Assembly: GCF_019263745.1 (NCBI RefSeq)
Contig: NZ_CP077107.1
Span: forward strand, 868,001-932,000
DNA length: 64,000 bases
Direction of reading: 5' to 3'
From: Methanospirillum hungatei
GTDB taxonomy: Archaea > Halobacteriota > Methanomicrobia > Methanomicrobiales > Methanospirillaceae
How positions within the stretch are numbered: position 1 is the stretch's first letter; every line of letters begins with the position of its first letter. Shown here piece after piece: positions 18,001-27,018 of the stretch. The translations under genes were made by a program, and so were the position numbers. Below the pieces are notes generated by a model. The model saw only the letters and a program-made list of their open reading frames with translations. It was not told the DNA's origin and did no database searches.

Positions 18001-18711
18001 ATCTTCATTAATATCCTGGTCTTCATTCTGATTCCAGATACGAAGAGCAATAGATGGATCTTTGACAATAAATCCGAGTTGCTTGGATTTTTCTCCGGAC
18101 CATATCCACCACCGGCCGGTACGGTTCATAAACTGTGCTGGATCAATGAAGAATTTCTTTGGATTATCAATGACAATTGATCCGACAGGTTCGGTAAGAT
18201 ATGCTTCTGAAGTAGGATCAAACCAGGCAATGGTATCTCCGCTTTTCAGGAACAAGGATACATCAAGTCCTTCCTCACCGATGAAGACATCTCCACCCTG
18301 AGGAATGACAGTTAATTTATTCTCGGCTGCACTTGAAAAATGCAGATCCAAATCCAAATTAACACCTGGTTCATACAGAATGGTCTCTTCAGCTTTCACA
18401 CCATTCAACCAGAAGGTTACCGGTTCACCTTTCAGTGTCTCGTTTGCTCCTGCCTGGACCATCATCGGTTGAGATGCAGTTCCGTATGTTCCGTTCGACA
18501 TTGTAACAGCAGAACCACCCCAGAATCCAAGAATATCAGATTCAACTGTGATTCCGGGCTTTGCAGGCGTATCTCCGATATATACCGTTCCTTTCAGAAA
18601 CATCGGGACCAGCTGCTTAATCTCCACATCCTCTGCTAATGCAGGTGCAATACCTGCAAGAAGGAGAAGGATGAGAAGACAGGCTCCGATTCCTTTCATC
18701 ACCTTACTCAT
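15016..18711 (-). CDS. Giant secreted DUF3821/PKD surface protein with C-terminal 'GWNFISV' modules
   Basis: About 1231 residues from the ATG at 18711 (MSKVMKGIG), which has GGTGGTGAG just upstream; an in-frame GTG at 18723 is the alternative. After the signal peptide come a 'GTFD-RL'-like beta domain (~30-125), a DUF3821-type region opening VFIGEEGLDVS (~140-260, ending with a D-x-N-x-D-G loop, QDINEDGG), a CxRPP-containing domain (~400-520), a 'GTNTDSN' beta domain (~575-700), a Cys-rich stretch (CCLDCAC, ECCPDGC), a 'FPLDGPGYYQG' module (~870-930), two PKD domains (~935-1095) and a C-terminal pair opening SGWNFISVA. The previous gene's stop is one base away. Same architecture as the products at 18713, 23163 and partly 27019. 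Confidence 0.82.
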   Translation of the reverse strand: MSKVMKGIGACLLILLLLAGIAPALAEDVEIKQLVPMFLKGTVYIGDTPAKPGITVESDILGFWGGSAVTMSNGTYGTASQPMMVQAGANETLKGEPVTFWLNGVKAEETILYEPGVNLDLDLHFSSAAENKLTVIPQGGDVFIGEEGLDVSLFLKSGDTIAWFDPTSEAYLTEPVGSIVIDNPKKFFIDPAQFMNRTGRWWIWSGEKSKQLGFIVKDPSIALRIWNQNEDQDINEDGGKITAGNFVNFRIESNLYSAIIQRGKGLAPEELGIINTVGSSNVTQVSYKFLRGTLNGVPDSDIALRELVVDANPWFWPDNDKTTSGWNTGALGTDKSRLYPNGEYNFYAEVDLNNIRNNYPGDQTGKAITKVIPAFIADDSIDVIINPGTVTRNSSFFVTIGGKPGKDYIVVIMECAPGEDDPTDCCALKMSGAPCERPPMIRPDQSGVADGDIAFDNKEGPFTIGSTKLSPDCCEKSGDIRSVVPTDDKPNARDVYENGVYYYAQVTTDGDNEPTPGYKTVEFTVGPDVAPDRPYRIHVQSVEPDISQVIDGDALVQVNKGVVTLDIKEEPPYYLGNDITLSGTNTDSNVVYLFMTGSQCQNKCGNDLLGWKRPDETENIIQPGLDMIELGCKEESDQFTTIVVPVKSDGTWTYTWKTQKAPINPGTYTVYASSQPINGCCLDCACAVTASRDIILEEPCFDAILEPDIITKPIECCPDGCSWTSMDEILLTGKACGFPHTGEGENVTKEINLWIFGEEKVGNDKYVNARIPVFCDDTFEVNLLNYISLCDLKPGAYSIILQHPMYNHKFDMVEETDVREPIEANRIWMVTSYPDEWSKLFPLDGPGYYQGEQAVSAIKNFLDQRLVDDKYIILTLRIVDDRVPTAAFSADPTQGSRPLEVQFKDESTGKNLTERYWEFGDGTTSTEVNPKHSYSEAGVYTVSLTVMNKDGVKDTATKPDYITVREPRIKADFVASPTSGAAPLSVKFSDKSTGSPTNWFWDFGDGFTSAGVKDPSHTYQYGGKYTVTLTITLGEEIDRVIKKDYITVIGGPQPTPTIGPYDPTKVHLYSGWNFISVARTLADGYNTAGVVFREVPTGGHAIWAYDPARQYWDQVLTGTTIAPLNGYWIYSVNPYTINLTFKNDPISAPITRNLPNGWAAIGFTGGNPATAKDTLKSVKDAWIYARGYDAQHQQWESTIVNGGQGENTYLFPSRGYWLYMEKPGTLAAIGV

Positions 18712-18712
18712 C

Positions 18713-21700
18713 TTACTCACCACCGATCAATATCCCGTCAGTATTCATTTCGATGAGATACCCGACTGTTGGATACATGAATTTATCATCATCCACTCCT
18801 CTGATAATCGGATACTCCCACCGCTGAGTCAATGGATTGAACATGAGGGTCTTGTTCCAGGCCTCACCCAGAGATGCAAGAGCTACACTGGCAGGAGTCG
18901 GCTGCATTGCCATGATACCAATACCATTCCAGCCGGTCTTGAGATCACGGGTAAATATTCCTCCTTTTGTATAATCAGGAGTAATCACAATTGACCCGGG
19001 ATCTTCTTTCCAGACCCTAAGTGCTTCAAGTGGCTTAACCGGGTAATCATCGGTGACATTTACCCATTCATTTGCAGCATTGTTAAAGACTGCATACGGA
19101 ACTCCTCCGGTTTGAATTCCATTGAATAACTTACTAACGGTGTTATAGTTATCAGTTACTGCCATCGGGACAGATACATGGTTCCATCCCTGTTCAACAA
19201 CAAACTGGCTCCCAGTTCCGATGGTAATGTAATTGTCCTTTGTTGTTGAATTTGAACCACCATTGTTCTTCACAGTCAGGGTTACGGTGTAAATACCTGG
19301 TATTGTGAATGTAATTGTTGGATTTTCTTCCGAAGAGGTAGCAACAGTCTGTCCTTCCCGAACAAGCTGCCAGTTCCATTCGTCGACAACACCTGTTGAT
19401 TCATCAGTAAATTCCACCTGAACCGGGTAGAACTCTGATGATAAAGGTTCAGCAGAGAAAGCTGCTACTGGTGCATCATTCATTACCAGATAATCAACTA
19501 TCTTCGGAACTCCAACTCCTCTACTGTCTCCAACGTTCAGGATAACCTGGTATGTCCCTGCTTTTTGATAAACATGAACCGGACTCTGGAGTGATGATGT
19601 GGAATTGTCGCCAAACTCCCATTGCCATGAAGTTGGTGTTCCACCAGTAGACTTGTCAGTGAACTGCACTTGGTCGCCAGCATATGCTGACGCCGGAGCA
19701 ACAGTGAAATCTGCAATTAATCCTGTTGATATCGGATTTCCTGTAACAGTTATAGATTTAGATGCAATTGAGCTTCCAAACTTGTCGCTTACCGTCAGGG
19801 TAACGTTATAGGTTCCTGGGAGGTAGTAGACATGAGCTGGACTCTGCACAGATGATGATGTTCCATCTCCAAACATCCATTCCCAAGATGCCGGGGATCC
19901 AAGTGATTCATCTGAGAACTGAACAGTTTCTCCGGTCAGTGGTGATGCTGGATTAAAACTGAAATCTGCAATCGGTCCGGATATCACATTGATGTAACTA
20001 TCCTTGGTTGCAGTATTACTGACACCCTCTGCATCAGTAACTGTCAGTTCAATGGTATATTTTCCAGTTTTATCAAAGACTTTCTTTGGATTCTGTTCAG
20101 TTGAGAACGGTTCCCCATTTGCAGTCCATGCCCAGCTTACACCTTTCATTACAGATTTGTCAGTGAACTGTACCGAAAGTGGTGCATTGCCTTGAGTTTT
20201 ATCTGCAGTGAAGTCCACATTGCCTTCACAAGCTTTGTCTTTTAACTCAAAGATGACATGAGCATACAAATCATCTATACCTGGTTGGTTGAATCCATCA
20301 ATCAGGGCTTTTACAGCAACTCCTGCATATAAAGAATCCTTTCCTTCAATCTTGAAGAGCTTGCTGTCATCAGTCGGCATAGTGGTCAAAACAAACCGAT
20401 CACCAGTGCTTTCTGGTTCTCCAAGCCGGATGTCGAAGTTGTTGTTTGTACCAGGTGCCTGCACTATTACATCATATTTACCTGTTGCAATACTGCAGAG
20501 ATCAATACCGTTGGCCTGAAGAAGTCCCTTATTCAGTTCGAACTTGTACGTTCCATCGCAGTAAATGGGAGTTACCGCCATCAGATAGTTTTTCAGACCA
20601 AACTGACTCTGCCCAAAGAGCCAGACCTGGAGCTGTTTGCATGAATTGCCTCCAGAGCTTCCCTGTACCCAGATCTCCTGAACTCCTCCCAGTTGACCAC
20701 AGGGATATCCTGGGCAACAACACCGTGTTGTATCATTCACTGTTGCAGTCAGGTCGGGTTTTACCAGAGTAATATCGATGCTGGTTACGGCTGCACACTC
20801 CGGACAGTTCAGCAGACTACATACTCCTTCTTCACAGGCAACACCAAAGCAGTCGCCAAATCCGCAAGAACCTTCACCGGCACTGTCACATTGACAGAAT
20901 CTGCAGTCCGGATCAACGCTGGCCATCCAAATCGTGTATTTCCCCTCTCCAATTGGAACTGCCCCGGTGTCCCAGTTCGGTTCAACACGCCAATAGTTGG
21001 CAACGCCATCTTTCGTATCTAAAACAACAGCCTTGACAGGATCTTTACTATCAAGAGGGCTAAAGAGATTGACTCCACATGGATTAAGACCAGGTCCGGT
21101 CAGCCAGATATAAGTCATATTGCTGTCCGAATTAGTTCCGTCAATCCAAATTTCGTCTCCAAGGAAGAACTCAGTTTTTATTGCTCCACTCGGATCCTTC
21201 GTTGCACCAGTAATCGTACCCAATGGGACAGATATTGTTGCAGTAGACCTCATATTGTAGAGTATATCCTGTGCCTGAATGGTGAAAGTCCCAGGTTTTA
21301 CTGTGGTATCAATCCAGAAAGGCACAGTCACCGTTCCATCTGGTCCGGTTGTTACTTCAGCATAATACCGGGTTCCTTTCTCAAAGATATCCCAGTCTCC
21401 CTGTGATGGGAATGCATCTCCAGAGGGGACCGCCTGACGGATGAGCATCCCTTCAGTACAACAGTCAACTACCTTTCGGTTCCCAATGTCATATGATCCG
21501 TCAACCGGATCAAGCTTAATTCCCTGATTTGACAGTTCATCCCGGGTTCCATAGATAAACGGAGGTCTGTCACAAATCTTTCCAGTGATCTTTGGCGGAC
21601 ATTCGTCGTAAATGAAGACCTCATAGGATGAATTTGGCATTCCGGTAATGGTTGCTGTAAACTGAGCGTCACGGCTTTTTCCAGTAGTCGGAGGTGTAAC

Positions 21701-22627
21701 AGATACGGTTACTGATCTTGGTGTAAGTTCAACCTGATGTGAATCCCACGTGTATTTCTTCAATTCACGGTTTTTGAACATGTTGTTGACATTACAAACC
21801 GCTGTAACATCGTATGATCCAACCTTGTAGTGGTAATCAGTCTCCTGTCCAGTCCCAGCATCCCGCCAGCCGGTCATCCAGCCTTTTGGATTTGCCGTTT
21901 GTGAATTCCAGTTTTTCGGCCATACCCATGCAGGTGCCGGATTAATAGTGGTTGATTCACCAGGTAATGCACCAAGAACCAGATTCTTGGTAGACTCAAT
22001 CTTGGTAGAACCATCATTCATCGCCAGAGTCATTAATTCAAGAAGGCGCTGTCCATCTGGAGCAGTCAATCCAACATTAACATATCCGAGCGATTCATAC
22101 GGGGCCTCTCCCCGGTCTACTTTCTCTTTTTGAGCAATCCAATCAGTTCTGTTCGTAATATCTTCAAGGTTGGTACTTGTAGAGAATTTGAACTGGAGTA
22201 ATGTTCCACGCTGAACTTTTGAATCAGCCTTCATGTCAGCGTTTAAATTCCAGACTTCAAATTCAAGAACAGGCTCTTGAGTTGTGAATGCAAGAACCGG
22301 TTCTCCATTTACCATAACCGGTTCCTGAGGACCTACTGCCTGATACCAGAATGTTTCTTCTTTATCGGTTGGTAAAGAGAAATTCACTCTATCCGGTATT
22401 CGAATGTGGTCTGTTACATTATGTAATGCATTTAATGAAACTACATACTCGTAGCCATCCATGCATTCGGTAACATCCACATTTTCTTCTCCAAAGAAGA
22501 TAGTATGACCTTGCTGAATCTTCTTAAAAACAATATTTTCATCAATATTGTTGTACGATTCAGCAGACACTATCGTAACGCATGCTAAAAGGATAATGCA
22601 TGTCGCCATTAGTAGATATCTGTTCAT
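18713..22627 (-). CDS. Giant secreted DUF3821/PKD surface protein, Cys-rich, first gene of the operon
   Basis: About 1304 residues from the ATG at 22627 (MNRYLLMATC), which has GAGGGAG five bases upstream; ATG 22639 and GTG 22654 are alternatives. The signal peptide ends near VSAES. Then: DUF3821-type region (IFFGEENVDVT), CxRPP domain (KICDRPPFI), 'GTNSDSN' domain, a Cys cluster with about 20 Cys (for example CGFGDCFGVACEEGVC and CCCPGYPCG), a module ending LNNFDI-like (NNNFDIRL), the 'IEGKDSLYAG' module, four PKD domains (the first and fourth have degraded the FGDG turn) and a C-terminal pair opening QGWNHVSVP. No anchor is seen. Being first in a four-gene unit with a strong-looking promoter, it is a good candidate for an abundant envelope protein, but that is inference. 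Confidence 0.82.
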   Translation of the reverse strand: MNRYLLMATCIILLACVTIVSAESYNNIDENIVFKKIQQGHTIFFGEENVDVTECMDGYEYVVSLNALHNVTDHIRIPDRVNFSLPTDKEETFWYQAVGPQEPVMVNGEPVLAFTTQEPVLEFEVWNLNADMKADSKVQRGTLLQFKFSTSTNLEDITNRTDWIAQKEKVDRGEAPYESLGYVNVGLTAPDGQRLLELMTLAMNDGSTKIESTKNLVLGALPGESTTINPAPAWVWPKNWNSQTANPKGWMTGWRDAGTGQETDYHYKVGSYDVTAVCNVNNMFKNRELKKYTWDSHQVELTPRSVTVSVTPPTTGKSRDAQFTATITGMPNSSYEVFIYDECPPKITGKICDRPPFIYGTRDELSNQGIKLDPVDGSYDIGNRKVVDCCTEGMLIRQAVPSGDAFPSQGDWDIFEKGTRYYAEVTTGPDGTVTVPFWIDTTVKPGTFTIQAQDILYNMRSTATISVPLGTITGATKDPSGAIKTEFFLGDEIWIDGTNSDSNMTYIWLTGPGLNPCGVNLFSPLDSKDPVKAVVLDTKDGVANYWRVEPNWDTGAVPIGEGKYTIWMASVDPDCRFCQCDSAGEGSCGFGDCFGVACEEGVCSLLNCPECAAVTSIDITLVKPDLTATVNDTTRCCCPGYPCGQLGGVQEIWVQGSSGGNSCKQLQVWLFGQSQFGLKNYLMAVTPIYCDGTYKFELNKGLLQANGIDLCSIATGKYDVIVQAPGTNNNFDIRLGEPESTGDRFVLTTMPTDDSKLFKIEGKDSLYAGVAVKALIDGFNQPGIDDLYAHVIFELKDKACEGNVDFTADKTQGNAPLSVQFTDKSVMKGVSWAWTANGEPFSTEQNPKKVFDKTGKYTIELTVTDAEGVSNTATKDSYINVISGPIADFSFNPASPLTGETVQFSDESLGSPASWEWMFGDGTSSSVQSPAHVYYLPGTYNVTLTVSDKFGSSIASKSITVTGNPISTGLIADFTVAPASAYAGDQVQFTDKSTGGTPTSWQWEFGDNSTSSLQSPVHVYQKAGTYQVILNVGDSRGVGVPKIVDYLVMNDAPVAAFSAEPLSSEFYPVQVEFTDESTGVVDEWNWQLVREGQTVATSSEENPTITFTIPGIYTVTLTVKNNGGSNSTTKDNYITIGTGSQFVVEQGWNHVSVPMAVTDNYNTVSKLFNGIQTGGVPYAVFNNAANEWVNVTDDYPVKPLEALRVWKEDPGSIVITPDYTKGGIFTRDLKTGWNGIGIMAMQPTPASVALASLGEAWNKTLMFNPLTQRWEYPIIRGVDDDKFMYPTVGYLIEMNTDGILIGGE

Positions 22628-22654
22628 TTTCTCCCTCATCTGAAAACACCCCAC

Positions 22655-23162
22655 GTTCAGGCAGATCTCATATCATCCCCATATCAAAAATGATACAGGC
22701 ATGGCACTCACCGATCTGTCCATCACACCCCATGGTAGTTTCTGTGGCGTATTCAACTCCCATACGTAGATAATAAAATTCCTATATAATAATTGTAATA
22801 TAAATATTTCCATAAGTATCTGAAAATCAACGATTTTCTCATATTACTCTTTTTATACTGGTAATTATCCGGTTCAGAAACAAAAAAATTAGATTTAGAT
22901 AGTATTCATATTAGTATCTCTATAAAAATCAGCCGGGATATAAAATTTTTAGAGAATCGCTCGATTTCTAAAGAAAATCGTCAATCTGATTATTTGTGAA
23001 TCTAATAGAAATACTCAAAATCATATTACTTTTGTACTATGCTAAAATTATTAACGCGGAAAAAGAGTCGGTTTAAATTGCTCCTATTTAGCCCCCATTT
23101 TTGAGGTGCCACATTACAGAAAATATAAAGAAAAATTGTTAAAAAATGAGATGTATCAATAA
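22655..23162. other. Intergenic leader and promoter region upstream of the four-gene operon
   Basis: AT-rich and without a credible gene. It holds the minus-strand promoter at 22797-22811 and, between it and the start codon, a leader of roughly 150 bases. A small inverted repeat (CGATTT, 7-base loop, AAATCG) sits at 22963-22981. The stretch nearest 23162 is the 3' flank of the next gene; no strong terminator hairpin is visible there. Confidence 0.5.
22797..22811 (-). promoter_or_regulatory. BRE/TATA promoter of the four-gene PKD operon
   Basis: On the minus strand this reads GGAAATATTTATATT, a good archaeal BRE plus TATA box. The promoter of the next gene upstream (26667-26681) matches it at 14 of 15 bases. 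Transcription would start about 25 bases downstream, leaving a leader of roughly 145 bases before the ATG at 22627. Confidence 0.6.
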
Positions 23163-26100
23163 TTACCGAATACCAATTACTTTCGAGATAGTATCGGAAT
23201 ATATCTCATTTGATACTGATAACGTTACGTTGTAGGTACCTTCTTTCAGATAGGTATAGACAGGGAATTGCTCTGACGATACTGATCCATCACCAAAGTC
23301 CCAACTCCATGAAGTCGGTGATCCAGATGATTGGTCAATAAACGAAACTTTTGTTCCACCTTGGACTTTTGTTTCGAATTTTGCAGTTACCTGACCTACT
23401 GGTTCTCCCTCAACAGTGATCTCCTGGGTAGCACTCTCACTGCTGATACCATTTTCATCGCTCACTGTAAGCCGTACTGTGTAGACTCCAGGACGTGGAT
23501 AGGTATATACCGGGCTTTGTAGAGGAGAAGATGCTCCATCCCCAAACTGCCAGATCCAACTGGTTGGATTACCACTTGAGAGATCTGTGAACTGAATTTC
23601 AGATTCTCCGGCTTTAATTCCTGAATCCGGTGTGTAGGTAAACTTTGCAGTTGGTCCCTTTGCTACACGAATATAATCGTTTTTAACTGCTTTTGCTTTT
23701 GCATCACCGTTTGTTATGAGTGATACTGTATAACGACCTTCGTTTGTATAGGTGTGAACCGGATTCTGCTCTGTTGAAGTAGTTCCATCACCAAAGTCCC
23801 AACTCCATGATGTAGCCTGGTAACTCTTGTCAGTGAACCGAACTGTCAGAGGTTTATTACCATAGGTCCGATCTGCCTCGAAATCAGTACCAACTAGACA
23901 GGATTTGTCCTTGATAGTGAATTGAACATGGACATAGTTATCATCTACACTTGGATCATCAAGTCCCCTGATGAGAGCATAGAGGACTTCGGTGCCGAGT
24001 TTATAGCCAGGGCCTTCTACCTGAACGAGTTTCCGCCAGTCGTCGTCGTAGAACTTTTGAGAATCAGGATCTGGTATCACACCACGAACTGTTTCATCAA
24101 CATGAGTAAGAAAATCATTATTTGGATTGCTATTTCCTAAGTTAACTTCAGTATAGTTCTCAACCGGTGCAATGTCAGGATGACCTAAAAGAATCCATTT
24201 TTTATTAACTTCCACTGGTCGTGCCCACAGAGTTGGATCAAGATCGTCTTCATAAATTACATCATACTGATGATTATACCCCGAATCCTGGATAATCAGA
24301 TCATAGACACCAGAATCTATTCTACACAGAGGTTCTCCATATAATCCAAGTATGTCTTTTACAACATCAAATCTGTACGTGCCATCACAATTTACCGGCA
24401 CTTTAATGTTCATAAACTTGGTATCACCAATCTTGCCCTTTCCAAAAAGCCAAACATTCAACTCTTTTTCAGGATTACCAGTAGATAACCCACTGACATT
24501 AATTGGTTGACCATCGATGGTAATTCCACAGGGGTATCCAGGGCAACAACACCGCTCAATATCTTCGGTAATTGCAGTTAACTCTGGTGCCTTTAATTCA
24601 ATTGTTGCTACTGCATATACATCACAGTTCGGACAATCTTCAATGGAACAGACCTTTCCATTACAGCCAGGACAAGTTCCCTCATTGAAAGTACATGGAT
24701 GTCCACCGCAATCAAGGCAGTTTGGACAGTTTGGTGGCCAGTTGCTAATGGCATAGATAGTATAGTTTCCTGGATTAATTGGCAAATACGCTGTTTCCCA
24801 GAATCTTGGTTGTCCCAATGCACCATTATTCGTAAACATCCAATCAAAACCTTCGATTTGTGGTTGACTGATATCCACAATTTCAGGACCGTCACCAATA
24901 GGACCATGTGGATATGGAATCGGAATTAAACCTCCTCCACATTCTGGTTGACAGGGACCAACCATATAGAGATAAGTCCTTAAACTGTCAGTATTTGCTC
25001 CAGCAATTTTAAGGACATCTCCAAGATATGCCTCTGTGATTGGAGCATTAGCCTTATCGGAAGCTTGTGAGATTTGTATTGATATGTCACCTTTTCTAAC
25101 AGTCAACTCAGTCTCATCAAAAATATGAACACCATTACACTCAGGGTCACGTTTCTGAACATGGACTGTATAAACTGGATTATTATCTGCTTTCCATACT
25201 GTATTATCAACAAGAATGTCTATAGTCGCTCTTCCAAGACAATCGGTTGTTATACTTGCATAATAAAGCACTCCGTCATGGAATACCTTCGGTACTACAT
25301 CTCGGAAAGTCAGATCATCACAACATGCCGGATAGACAATTTCACTTCCGATTGGATATGGACCACCTTCAGGATCGAATAATAACGCAGTATTCAGTGG
25401 ATCCTTTTCAAACCATGGTGGACGATCACAAATCTCACCAGTCATCTTGAGTGGACATTCCATAAGAGCAATGATGTACTCCGTTTTCGGTTTTCCAACA
25501 ACAGTTGCAGTTGCAGATTCTGTTCGAAGGATTGAACCAGGATTTACCGTAACAGTCACTATTTCTGGAATCAATTCTAAATTTGTGGATTTAGACTGAA
25601 CTCCCCCGATTGTAAAATAATTGTCGATTATATTATTTGCCCAACAGATCGAATAAACAGAATATGCACCGCTTGGTGTATAAATCAGGCCTGTTTGAGG
25701 ATCAATCGCATCAGTATCCCATCTATTCCACTGATGTGTATTGGTTAGAATATCAATATCCTTGATACCAATTGCCGGGTAATTAGGATTACAATCCGGA
25801 CAATTACATCCTCCTGCATCCGGTCCTAATAAATAATCGTAATTTTTCCCATTTACACCAGTGACGTTAATGTCAAAAATATGGGCATTGGCACCACCTG
25901 GCAGATTCCGAGCAGGATTTGCATTACGCTGCTGAATCTTATATAAATTGGTCTTTATGTTAAAGTCCAGATTTGTACCGAGGAATATCTGACCACTCCG
26001 GTTGACATCAGGGCACACATCATCAGCTACAACCAATTCAAGATGGGGTAGTTCAACGTAGAATGCTACAACATATTTGCCATTGAACGAAATAGGTTGA

Positions 26101-26483
26101 CCATCTGCTCTATCACAAAGGTAAAACGCTCCTTCAGTATACCTCCCATTCATGATATACTCTATAGGATTAATATAATAATCCAACTCACTCCCAGGAG
26201 CAATTTCAATATACTTATCTGCAGACGTTCCGGGTTGAGCTAATACATCATCTCCCCACCATCCTAAGTATGTTACTTTCTGACCTGTGTTTGGATCTAT
26301 CAGCGCATCTAAAATATCTAGATGCTCTTCACCAACAAATACGGATTTCCCTTGTTCGACATAGGGAACCCAAATATTCTCTCCAGCTGCTGACACCGGA
26401 CTTGCGAGCACCAGAATGATGCCAAGCAGGGTCAAAAGCCAGACCATACCTTTTCGTTCAGATTTTTTGTTATCTGTTTTCAT
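23163..26483 (-). CDS. Large secreted DUF3821/PKD surface protein with Cys clusters
   Basis: 1106 residues; GGTGAG precedes the ATG and a signal peptide ends near VSAAGE. Order: DUF3821-type region (SVFVGEEHLDIL, ~20-170), CxRPP domain (GEICDRPPWF), 'GANTDS' domain (~470-590), Cys clusters (CPNCLDCGGHPC, CPGCNGKVCSIEDCPNC), CCCPGYPCG, a 'LFGKGKIGDTKF' module, the 'VEGPGYKLG' module and three PKD domains (~865-1106), each with FGDG. It ends at the last strand of the third PKD domain, so the C-terminal 'GWN' pair of its two downstream relatives is absent. It has its own promoter about 185 bases upstream and appears monocistronic. Confidence 0.82.
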   Translation of the reverse strand: MKTDNKKSERKGMVWLLTLLGIILVLASPVSAAGENIWVPYVEQGKSVFVGEEHLDILDALIDPNTGQKVTYLGWWGDDVLAQPGTSADKYIEIAPGSELDYYINPIEYIMNGRYTEGAFYLCDRADGQPISFNGKYVVAFYVELPHLELVVADDVCPDVNRSGQIFLGTNLDFNIKTNLYKIQQRNANPARNLPGGANAHIFDINVTGVNGKNYDYLLGPDAGGCNCPDCNPNYPAIGIKDIDILTNTHQWNRWDTDAIDPQTGLIYTPSGAYSVYSICWANNIIDNYFTIGGVQSKSTNLELIPEIVTVTVNPGSILRTESATATVVGKPKTEYIIALMECPLKMTGEICDRPPWFEKDPLNTALLFDPEGGPYPIGSEIVYPACCDDLTFRDVVPKVFHDGVLYYASITTDCLGRATIDILVDNTVWKADNNPVYTVHVQKRDPECNGVHIFDETELTVRKGDISIQISQASDKANAPITEAYLGDVLKIAGANTDSLRTYLYMVGPCQPECGGGLIPIPYPHGPIGDGPEIVDISQPQIEGFDWMFTNNGALGQPRFWETAYLPINPGNYTIYAISNWPPNCPNCLDCGGHPCTFNEGTCPGCNGKVCSIEDCPNCDVYAVATIELKAPELTAITEDIERCCCPGYPCGITIDGQPINVSGLSTGNPEKELNVWLFGKGKIGDTKFMNIKVPVNCDGTYRFDVVKDILGLYGEPLCRIDSGVYDLIIQDSGYNHQYDVIYEDDLDPTLWARPVEVNKKWILLGHPDIAPVENYTEVNLGNSNPNNDFLTHVDETVRGVIPDPDSQKFYDDDWRKLVQVEGPGYKLGTEVLYALIRGLDDPSVDDNYVHVQFTIKDKSCLVGTDFEADRTYGNKPLTVRFTDKSYQATSWSWDFGDGTTSTEQNPVHTYTNEGRYTVSLITNGDAKAKAVKNDYIRVAKGPTAKFTYTPDSGIKAGESEIQFTDLSSGNPTSWIWQFGDGASSPLQSPVYTYPRPGVYTVRLTVSDENGISSESATQEITVEGEPVGQVTAKFETKVQGGTKVSFIDQSSGSPTSWSWDFGDGSVSSEQFPVYTYLKEGTYNVTLSVSNEIYSDTISKVIGIR

Positions 26484-26666
26484 GTCTCACCACTCCATCC
26501 CACGGTTCTGTCCCAATGAAGGTTTATCAAAAATTTACTAGATTCGGTATGACGGGAATATCAAATCCCCCACATACCCGCAATCCTAATTTTCTCCTTC
26601 ACTAACAGAACAGTTAACGCTTTATGCCCCCGTTTCGTGATAATATACATCATATATATTATTACC

Positions 26667-26681
26667 AATATAAATATTTCT
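26667..26681 (-). promoter_or_regulatory. BRE/TATA promoter of the 1106-residue PKD protein gene
   Basis: Minus strand reads AGAAATATTTATATT, nearly identical to the promoter of the neighbouring operon. Expected start is about 25 bases downstream, giving a leader near 160 bases before the ATG at 26483. Confidence 0.6.
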
Positions 26682-26796
26682 ATTATTATTCAAAAACCAT
26701 TCAATTAAAAAAATTCACTGCACACAAATAACCCTTAAATAAGATACCATATTAAAAAATAGTTAATTTTAGTGCTATTTAATTAAATTAATTATC

Positions 26797-26927
26797 GAGG
26801 CTGTTGCAAAAACCTAAACAGTTAGTGCAATGAGTCAAAATCCAGAAATTTCATTAGCAATTTTGGTCCCACTAGGATGGAAATTGTTCTCTTGGGGAAA
26901 CGACATTTTAGTTATGCAACAGTTTCT
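26797..26927. mobile_element. Putative MITE or insertion-sequence remnant with ~17-base inverted ends
   Basis: The left end reads GAGGCTGTTGCAAAAAC and the right end, read inwards on the other strand, AGAAACTGTTGCATAAC; twelve inner positions agree and the similarity continues less well for another dozen bases. The core CTGTTGCA is common at ends of several transposon families. No transposase is encoded, so it would be a non-autonomous element or a deletion remnant. No clear target-site duplication is seen. Confidence 0.4.
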
Positions 26928-27018
26928 ATATAAAAGAAAGAAAAATCCTAATTATTCTGATATTAAACTAATGATAGAAAAACCGTGATAAAAATAGCGT
27001 ATTGGTATTAATCCAATG

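Larger units (their letters stand above)
26484..27018. other. Intergenic region with promoter and a small inverted-repeat element
   Basis: Very AT-rich. From the right-hand gene's 3' side it holds unexplained sequence, a 131-base element with terminal inverted repeats (26797-26927), and then the promoter and long leader of the gene starting at 26483. An open frame of about 53 codons begins inside the element at 26830 but has no ribosome site or recognisable product. Confidence 0.5.

Noticed and set aside
18713-22627. Naming this product the S-layer or sheath protein
   Set aside because: Architecture and operon position make it a candidate, but no sequence comparison to a characterised sheath or S-layer protein could be made.
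26830-26988. A 53-codon open frame (MSQNPEISLAILVP...) within the small inverted-repeat element
   Set aside because: No ribosome site, no recognisable transposase motif and it runs past the right-hand inverted repeat; likely chance.
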